Source: Bacteroidales bacterium (GTDB taxonomy: Bacteria > Bacteroidota > Bacteroidia > Bacteroidales > P3). Taken from it: DNA of 64,000 nucleotides. The stretch spans positions 1 through 64,000 of the forward strand of contig JAEEMK010000046.1 in NCBI GenBank assembly GCA_016283175.1, in the 5' to 3' direction. The number at the start of each line of letters is the position of its first letter. Within the stretch, counting starts at the first letter, position 1. The notes below the pieces were generated by a model. That model was not told the DNA's origin and ran no database searches. It saw nothing but the letters and a program-made list of their open reading frames with translations. The position numbers and the translations under genes were made by a program. Positions 57,950 to 64,000 of the stretch are shown here, piece by piece.

Positions 57950-58654
57950 GTGTTAGAAGTAAACAATATCACCAAACTCTACGGCAGCCAGCGTGCCCTC
58001 GACAGCGTAAGCTTCTCCGTCAACACTGGCGAAATAGTAGGACTGTTGGGACCAAACGGTGCCGGCAAGTCCACTCTGATGAAAATCATCACCTGCTTCA
58101 TCCCGCCTTCGGAAGGCGAAGTGAAAGTATGCGGCTACAGCATCTTCGACCAGCCACAGCAAGTCTGCGCCTGCATAGGCTATCTGCCCGAACACAACCC
58201 GCTCTACACCGAGATGTACATCCCCGAGTTCCTGCGCTTCATCGCTGACATCCACAAAGTCAAGAACAGCCGCCAGCGCGTCGACGAGATGATACAACTC
58301 ACAGGTCTCGAACCAGAACTGGGCAAGAAAATAGGCGCACTCTCCAAAGGCTACCGTCAGCGCGTGGGACTGGCACAGGCTATGATCCACGACCCAAAGG
58401 TGCTTATCCTCGACGAGCCAACTACAGGCTTGGATCCCAACCAGCTGGAAGAGATTCGCAAAGTCATACGCGAAGCCGGAAAAAGCAAAATAGTGCTGCT
58501 CTCGACACACATTATGCAGGAAGTCGAAGCAATGTGCAGCCGAGCCGTCATCATCAACCACGGCCGCATCGTCGCCGACAACAGCATCGACCAACTCAAA
58601 GCGCAAGGCCACGACAGTCTCGAACAAATTTTCCACAAACTCACAAAAGACTGA
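57950..58654 (+). CDS. gldA: ABC transporter ATP-binding protein, GldA-type (probable GTG start)
   Basis: LEVNNITKLYGSQRALDSVSFSVNTGEIVGLLGPNGAGKSTLMKIITCFIPPSEGEVKV...LSKGYRQRVGLAQAMIHDPKVLILDEPTTGLDPNQ; in-frame GTG at 57950 just after the amidase stop. Confidence 0.85.
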   Translation: MLEVNNITKLYGSQRALDSVSFSVNTGEIVGLLGPNGAGKSTLMKIITCFIPPSEGEVKVCGYSIFDQPQQVCACIGYLPEHNPLYTEMYIPEFLRFIADIHKVKNSRQRVDEMIQLTGLEPELGKKIGALSKGYRQRVGLAQAMIHDPKVLILDEPTTGLDPNQLEEIRKVIREAGKSKIVLLSTHIMQEVEAMCSRAVIINHGRIVADNSIDQLKAQGHDSLEQIFHKLTKD

Positions 58655-58711
58655 ACAATTTGAAAAAGCACTGTCCATCTTTAATTCTTTAACCTTTAAA
58701 CTTTACCACCA

Positions 58712-59551
58712 ATGACCCGTCAAGATCTTATCGCAACAATACGACGCAAGAAATCATTCCTCTGCGTGGGACTCGATACCGACATCCGCAAAATGCCGCA
58801 ACATCTTCAGAATGAAGAAGACGGCATTTTCCTTTTCAACAAAGCCATCATCGACGCCACACTGCCCTACACCGTGGCCTACAAACCCAATCTGGCCTTC
58901 TACGAGTCGGCAGGAATCAAGGGTCTAATTCAACTCAAAAAAACTATGGACTATCTCCATAGCCTTGAAGACAAAGCATTTACCATCGCCGATGCCAAGC
59001 GCGGCGACATTGGAAACACCTCGCAGCAATATGCCAAAGCGTTTCTCGACCCCGAAGGCGACTTCAACTTCGACTCGATGACCATAGCACCCTATATGGG
59101 CGAGGATTCCGTCACGCCTTTCACCGTCTACGACGGCAAATGGGTTATCCTGCTGGCACTTACCTCCAACAAAGGTGCCTTCGACTTCCAGTATATGGTC
59201 GACCAGACCGACGGACGCCATCTCTTCGAGCGCGTTCTCGAAACTTCGCAGAAATGGGGCAACTCAGACAATATGATGTACGTGGTAGGAGCTACCAAAG
59301 CAGATATGCTTACCACCGTAAGAAGCATAGTACCAAATAGTTTCCTGCTTGTGCCCGGTGTCGGCGCACAGGGCGGCAGCCTCAGCGAAGTGTGTCGCTA
59401 CGGTCTCAACAGCGACTGCGGCCTGCTCGTCAACTCGTCGCGCGGCATCATCTATGCCTCCAACGGAACCGATTTCGCACAGCGCGCCGCCGAGGAAGCA
59501 TCCAAACTGCAACAGCAAATGGCTGAAGAACTTCAACGGATAAACCTTTAA
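58712..59551 (+). CDS. pyrF: Orotidine-5'-phosphate decarboxylase (type 2)
   Basis: [17 protein letters not shown]...[14 protein letters not shown]...[23 protein letters not shown]. Confidence 0.95.
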   Translation: MTRQDLIATIRRKKSFLCVGLDTDIRKMPQHLQNEEDGIFLFNKAIIDATLPYTVAYKPNLAFYESAGIKGLIQLKKTMDYLHSLEDKAFTIADAKRGDIGNTSQQYAKAFLDPEGDFNFDSMTIAPYMGEDSVTPFTVYDGKWVILLALTSNKGAFDFQYMVDQTDGRHLFERVLETSQKWGNSDNMMYVVGATKADMLTTVRSIVPNSFLLVPGVGAQGGSLSEVCRYGLNSDCGLLVNSSRGIIYASNGTDFAQRAAEEASKLQQQMAEELQRINL

Positions 59552-59619
59552 CAACCATTAGGATAAAAATCCATAGAATCAGCCTATTAGCCAATACTTA
59601 ACAGCCAAACACACTAACC

Positions 59620-60135
59620 GTGGACAACAATCTTGAACAACAGATATTCAAAGCACGCCGCCGAAGTTTACGCATACTCCTTGTTCTCAGCATTATAGGT
59701 TCCGGTTCATACTTCCTGAGCCATCTGATGACAGGACTGACCCTGCCTTTTCTTAAGACAATGTACGAATCTGGTTCTATGACATTTCCAAGCGAAATGA
59801 CTGTCTTCGTAGAACAGCTGTTCGAAACGCCGCGTTCCTTTTTCCTCTGCAGTGCATTACTCTACGGCCTTTCGCTGGCAGGCGTCATACTGATGTGGAA
59901 CCTGCGCAAAAGCGGCTTCCACCTCTACACACTGGCACAGCTGCTGATACTGCTCGTAACGCTGCTCTTCCTCGGCCGCGAGCGGGTGCCGCTAGGCGAC
60001 ATAATGTTCACCCTGCTTTTCATAACATACTATTACGTAGCCCTTCGCAACCTCGGTGTCTTCTCAAAAGGGTCAGAAGTCCAGACCAGCACAGACGAAA
60101 ACGAGGAGGACAGCAGCGAAGAGAATGAAAGCTGA
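59620..60135 (+). CDS. Hypothetical membrane protein (171 aa), GTG start
   Basis: Several hydrophobic segments (LRILLVLSIIGSGSYFLSHLM, FFLCSALLYGLSLAGVILMW, LAQLLILLVTLLFLG); acidic C-terminus. Confidence 0.7.
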   Translation: MDNNLEQQIFKARRRSLRILLVLSIIGSGSYFLSHLMTGLTLPFLKTMYESGSMTFPSEMTVFVEQLFETPRSFFLCSALLYGLSLAGVILMWNLRKSGFHLYTLAQLLILLVTLLFLGRERVPLGDIMFTLLFITYYYVALRNLGVFSKGSEVQTSTDENEEDSSEENES

Positions 60136-60164
60136 CATCATCAAAAAACACATTCCTTTACTAT

Positions 60165-60190
60165 GCACGTTGCCATACGTGCTTTTTTTT
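60165..60190 (+). terminator. Intrinsic terminator downstream of the 171-aa membrane protein
   Basis: GCACGT-TGCCAT-ACGTGC followed by TTTTTTTT. Confidence 0.7.
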
Positions 60191-60239
60191 AACTGCAATT
60201 GCCAATAATCATTCTTATTGATTGCCGGCAATTGCAGTT
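60191..60239. repeat. 13-bp perfect inverted repeat with 23-nt loop
   Basis: AACTGCAATTGCC ... GGCAATTGCAGTT. Confidence 0.9.
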
Positions 60240-60380
60240 AGCATATCGTTTTTTGTGACCTTACGTCGGGGAAAAGCATCATCCCGGACATCAATCAACT
60301 GATTACTTGAAAATTAAGCAGCTCCACGTTTCAAAATGCACCTTGATGTCCTTTGACTGTGCAAAGCATATACCAACACT

Positions 60381-60479
60381 GGCACTTGTACAGTACTTGT
60401 ACAGTATATGTACAGTATATGTACGCTTCTAAAGCGTACATATACTGTACAAGTACTGTACATATACTGTACATATGCC
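60381..60479. repeat. Palindromic intergenic element, copy C (99 bp, 11-bp-phased TGTACAGTA units)
   Basis: GGCACTTGTACAGTACTTGTACAGTATATGTACAGTATATGTACGCTTCTAAAGCGTACATATACTGTACAAGTACTGTACATATACTGTACATATGCC. Confidence 0.95.
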
Positions 60480-60759
60480 AGGGAAAGTGTATCGAAAAGA
60501 ACGTTTAGAGCATAAAAAAATGGATATGAAACATTATAATTGACGAAACATCGTAACGTCGAAAAAAAACCGTCTGCTTCACCACAGCATAGCACACACT
60601 GTTTTTTAGTTTTATTTTCAACGGAAAAGACAAAACCGAAAAAAAATTCAGATATCCAAAAAAAGTATCAACCAGCACTTTACAGCCTCAGATAGGGTTT
60701 TCCCAGAAAAAACCGGAAAATTAGGTTGCCTGTTCGGGTTTTACTTGTGAATGTGTCGG

Positions 60760-60767
60760 TACTTTTG
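60760..60767 (+). promoter_or_regulatory. -7 box TACTTTTG upstream of the Ser-rich protein gene
   Basis: GTCGGTACTTTTGCACTG, TAnnTTTG match about 50 bp upstream of the chosen start. Confidence 0.5.
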
Positions 60768-60813
60768 CACTGTGAAAAACCGAACAATAAACAGCAAAAA
60801 GAAGGGATACATT

Positions 60814-61953
60814 ATGAAAACAAACAAATTGATAGCAATTCTTGCACTCGGAACCGTCCTCAGCATCACTCCGGCCTTCGCACAGGGCCGCGGCGGCGGT
60901 TCGCGTGGCGGTGGACACAGTTCATCGTCGAGCTCGCGTGGCGGCGCCAGCCACAGTTCCTCGTCGTCCAGTTCACGCAGCAGCAGTTCATTCTCAAGCT
61001 CCAGTTCGCGAAGCAGCAGCTCCTACTCCGGTTCGTCGCGAAGCAGCAACCGTGGCAGCTCGTTCTCAAGCTCGCCGCGCAGCAGCAGTTCCTACAGCGG
61101 CAGCAACCGCGGCACGTCGGTGACACGCCCATCGTCAGGCAGCCGCAGCGGCTCCACCACCTATCGTGGCAACTCGGCAGGCAACGACCGCGGCACCTAC
61201 AGCAACTCGCGCTCGTCGATAGGCGCACCGCGCAGCACTTCGCCAAGCGACCGCAGCTACAACTCGTCGTTGAGAGGCCGTGACAATGAGCGTCCGTCGC
61301 GCGGCGGCACAGTCGACAACGGCAGAGGTCGTGGCAACGACACCCCCAATGCCGGCGGCCGCGGCGGCCGTCCAGGCACACCGTCGACACAGGGCACTCC
61401 GGGAGGTCCCATCACGGCAGGACGCGGCACAGTGCATCGCCAAGACAACCCGGGCCACACCTTTGCCCGCCCCGGCCACCCAGGCCCTATGCCCCCATCA
61501 CACCGTCCTATGCATCCCGCTCCATACTTCCACCATCCCTATCACCACGGCATCATCCATATGCGCCCCATTTTCTGGCACCCCGTGCCGCCGCGCCCCA
61601 TCTTCTGGCCGGGATTCTGGGTCTACTGCAACTCCTACTGGTATGACTATCACGTCACCGACGTCGTTGTGGTACACAAATACGTCCACGATACCTACAA
61701 CGTCGACCTCGTCAGCTACGCTGTCAGCGGCGACATAATGTACGCCATCGTCAACGATGTGGACGGCAACACCTACCTGCAGGTCTTCGACCAGAACGAC
61801 AAGGTGCTGGCCGAACAGAAAATCAGCAGCCGCTACATCAAGACCGAGATAGACCGCGACAACGGCGGATGCTGGATCTTCAAGAAAAGAGACAAAGACC
61901 CGATGCTGTTCCTCTATACCGGCGGCGAACTCCTGATTTACGAGGCAGACTAA
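60814..61953 (+). CDS. Secreted Ser/Arg/Gly-rich low-complexity protein with His/Pro-rich linker and C-terminal globular domain
   Basis: ORF track 60751..61953; start chosen at MKTNKLIAILALGTVLSITPAFAQ; SSSSSSRSSSSFSSSSSRSSSSYSGSSRSSNRG tract. Confidence 0.8.
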   Translation: MKTNKLIAILALGTVLSITPAFAQGRGGGSRGGGHSSSSSSRGGASHSSSSSSSRSSSSFSSSSSRSSSSYSGSSRSSNRGSSFSSSPRSSSSYSGSNRGTSVTRPSSGSRSGSTTYRGNSAGNDRGTYSNSRSSIGAPRSTSPSDRSYNSSLRGRDNERPSRGGTVDNGRGRGNDTPNAGGRGGRPGTPSTQGTPGGPITAGRGTVHRQDNPGHTFARPGHPGPMPPSHRPMHPAPYFHHPYHHGIIHMRPIFWHPVPPRPIFWPGFWVYCNSYWYDYHVTDVVVVHKYVHDTYNVDLVSYAVSGDIMYAIVNDVDGNTYLQVFDQNDKVLAEQKISSRYIKTEIDRDNGGCWIFKKRDKDPMLFLYTGGELLIYEAD

Positions 61954-62097
61954 GCTCAAGATCAACCACTAAACCCTAAGACAATTGGTTATTATACATA
62001 AACGATGCTGAACGGTTTCTGAGTAAGAAAGCATCATAAGTCGAACAAAACACCTTGTCAATCACACGCTCAGAAATAATTTAATGTTGTTCGAAGA

Positions 62098-62130
62098 AAG
62101 AGGCGGCCGTGCGGCCGCCTCTTCTCGTTT
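62098..62130 (+). terminator. GC-rich hairpin terminator
   Basis: AAGAGGCGGCC-GTGC-GGCCGCCTCTT then CTCGTTTT. Confidence 0.6.
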
Positions 62131-62394
62131 TACAGCCTTAAAAAACATTATTTGAAAAAAAATTTTCATCTACGTGTTACTTTTCGCCGTTTTTTGCATC
62201 TAATATATAAAAGAGGGGAAAATTATCACAAAATAAAACGATATTTCGTGTATCCCATCTGAAACACACGAATGGCCACGAATCAACCCTAATTTATGGT
62301 TAATTAATGATAATTCGTGTTTAAGTTTAAATAGAAAATGTAACACAAAAGATAAAAAAACGCAAAAAAAATTGTTTTTCCCAGATAAAAAGTG

Positions 62395-62402
62395 TATTTT
62401 TG
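62395..62402 (+). promoter_or_regulatory. -7 box TATTTTTG upstream of the 439-aa hypothetical
   Basis: ATTGTTTTTC...GTGTATTTTTGCAG, TAnnTTTG match with an upstream TTG about 20 bp away. Confidence 0.5.
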
Positions 62403-62468
62403 CAGTTGGAATATTTTGTTGAAATTGCTCTCAATATGATTGTTTAATCATCTAAAATACAAAATGTT

Positions 62469-63788
62469 ATGAGTAAATTATTACGATTTGTTTCTCTGTA
62501 TTTAATTGGCATCCTGCTGATGCATAATGCAATGGCGCAAGTTACCCAAACATTGCACACTCCAACGTGCGCGTATAATGACGATGGTGCTGTTGGTCGC
62601 GTGGCATCGGACGGACTGCATATTATCTCATCTCATCGTCATTTCGGTTACAGCGAGTTTATTTGGATGGATCCCTCGACAAACACAGGAGTGAAATTTG
62701 TTATAGACAACGACTTCTATATCAATGATTTTGAACGATTGTCCGACACAGTGTATTTCTGCGGACATTATGACGAATACGGTGTTGTGGGTTATTTCAC
62801 AGAATCGGTGTTTACATCAGGAACAGGCAGTGTTGCTTATGTAAAAATACCAGAGATATATACCCTTAAAAAAATGGAAGTATATACAGACCCAAACAGT
62901 GGCAATCACACTATTGCTGCGGTGGGAGAAGATCCTATTGATACAACCAATTATATTAATACCGGTATATTTATCTTTGAGTTTTCAGGGATAAATATTT
63001 CCTATCATTATTTAAACATTCCACAAATATATTATAATCGGATATACCAAGATATTGCCGTTACAGACAATTACATAGTAGCAAGTGGTCAGTATGACCT
63101 TGTAACTAACAAATTCGCTCTTACAGTAATAGACAAATACAATCTTACATCTTTAGATGCATACACCCCCATAGAAACATTTGGAATCCCTAATTCGTGG
63201 AGATATTCAATAGAGTATCTTGAAAACGATGACGTTGCAATATCAACAATCGTAGATCAATCTGGTATTGTGAACTACTATTCTCCAGTTCATATCTTTG
63301 ATGCATCAACTGCATCATTTACAAATAGCCAGATAATACCTTTGGTTTCAAAAGCCGCCCCATATAACGAAATGAAATACTTTCCTAACTATCATACTCT
63401 ATTACTTCTTCAGACTAACCTTTATCCTGACGAAAGCACAACAAATTCCGTTATATATTATCTTAAACCTTATAACACCTATAGTTATCCCTCCCTATTA
63501 ATTTATGATAACCATTCCTATTACTATTCACTTGACCGCTATTCAAATATGAAAGTTCTTGCTACAGGAGAATTGAAGTCCCTTTCTCATTCTTATTTGA
63601 TTCACGACATTAGGAAAGAACCTCCTTTTGATTGTCTTAATTCATCTAATCCATATATTGATCAAAATACTATTCCATCTCCATTATATATAGCACCCTT
63701 TCAACTAAATGATCAACTTACAAATCTATCATTTATAGATATTAAAACAACCGATCTAAATTCATCAGGAATTTGTAAACAACCATAA
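62469..63788 (+). CDS. Hypothetical secreted protein (439 aa), AT-rich
   Basis: Signal peptide MSKLLRFVSLYLIGILLMHNAMAQ; no recognised domain. Confidence 0.75.
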   Translation: MSKLLRFVSLYLIGILLMHNAMAQVTQTLHTPTCAYNDDGAVGRVASDGLHIISSHRHFGYSEFIWMDPSTNTGVKFVIDNDFYINDFERLSDTVYFCGHYDEYGVVGYFTESVFTSGTGSVAYVKIPEIYTLKKMEVYTDPNSGNHTIAAVGEDPIDTTNYINTGIFIFEFSGINISYHYLNIPQIYYNRIYQDIAVTDNYIVASGQYDLVTNKFALTVIDKYNLTSLDAYTPIETFGIPNSWRYSIEYLENDDVAISTIVDQSGIVNYYSPVHIFDASTASFTNSQIIPLVSKAAPYNEMKYFPNYHTLLLLQTNLYPDESTTNSVIYYLKPYNTYSYPSLLIYDNHSYYYSLDRYSNMKVLATGELKSLSHSYLIHDIRKEPPFDCLNSSNPYIDQNTIPSPLYIAPFQLNDQLTNLSFIDIKTTDLNSSGICKQP

Positions 63789-63797
63789 AAAAACATA

Positions 63798-64000
63798 ATG
63801 AAAAATAAAACAGCTATCATTATCGCCCTTTTTGCAATCCTGACCGCCAATGCCCAGCTGGTGGAGCACTATGAGAATCCGCAGAGGTTTCAATTTGAAC
63901 CTTTTGAACACAACCTTACATCTTTAACTTTTTTTAATGAGCAAATGACAAGAGATACTGTGTTTTTATCAAAAAAATGCACGCGAGATAATTCTCATAC
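63798..64000 (+). CDS. Partial hypothetical secreted protein, truncated by window end
   Basis: MKNKTAIIIALFAILTANAQLVEHYENPQRFQFEPFEHNLTSL... open to window end. Confidence 0.65.
   Translation, partial: MKNKTAIIIALFAILTANAQLVEHYENPQRFQFEPFEHNLTSLTFFNEQMTRDTVFLSKKCTRDNSH

Noticed and set aside
62249-62325. CACGAATGGCCACGAAT / ATTCGTG motifs, with a similar ATTCGTGTTCGGATAATCGTGG near 6907
   Set aside because: Short and degenerate; resembles common intergenic repeat sequence and could not be supported as a defined element from two loci.

Overview
This 64-kb window is chromosomal sequence from a Bacteroidetes organism, probably Bacteroidales. The inference rests on gene content, TAnnTTTG-type -7 promoter boxes, type IX secretion (T9SS) proteins and GldA. 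It starts in the 3' end of metG. Recognisable blocks are: an outer-membrane biogenesis cluster on the minus strand (epimerase, DUF4837, PorG/DUF6089, uppS, bamA, two ompH/skp); raiA and a Xer-type recombinase; rpmB and rpsU; ssb, pgi; OmpA-family proteins; a glycosyltransferase and purN; acpP, fabF, rnc; a helix-hairpin-helix protein; a PorQ-like protein; a MerR regulator; an LptD-like protein; an amidase; gldA; pyrF. Two very large repetitive surface proteins dominate: a 1865-aa protein with GNVYGGGNEA-type repeats, and a 6377-aa protein (19.1 kb CDS) with Fn3/choice-of-anchor-J-like modules, a CUB-like module, about 60 CDSYTW...GCDSVxTLxLTVN repeats and a T9SS C-terminal sorting domain. The most notable unexplained signal is a family of three intergenic, nearly perfect palindromes of 88-99 bp (14695-14793, 37787-37874, 60381-60479). 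They are built from 11-bp-phased TGTACAGTA units and share a conserved right flank. Other leads are an unusually structured 0.9-kb intergenic region upstream of the giant gene, a face-to-face promoter palindrome between lptD and the amidase gene, codon-usage mosaicism inside the giant genes, and a terminator-like hairpin inside the porQ-like signal-peptide codons. All calls are by eye from sequence and the ORF track; no database search was run.
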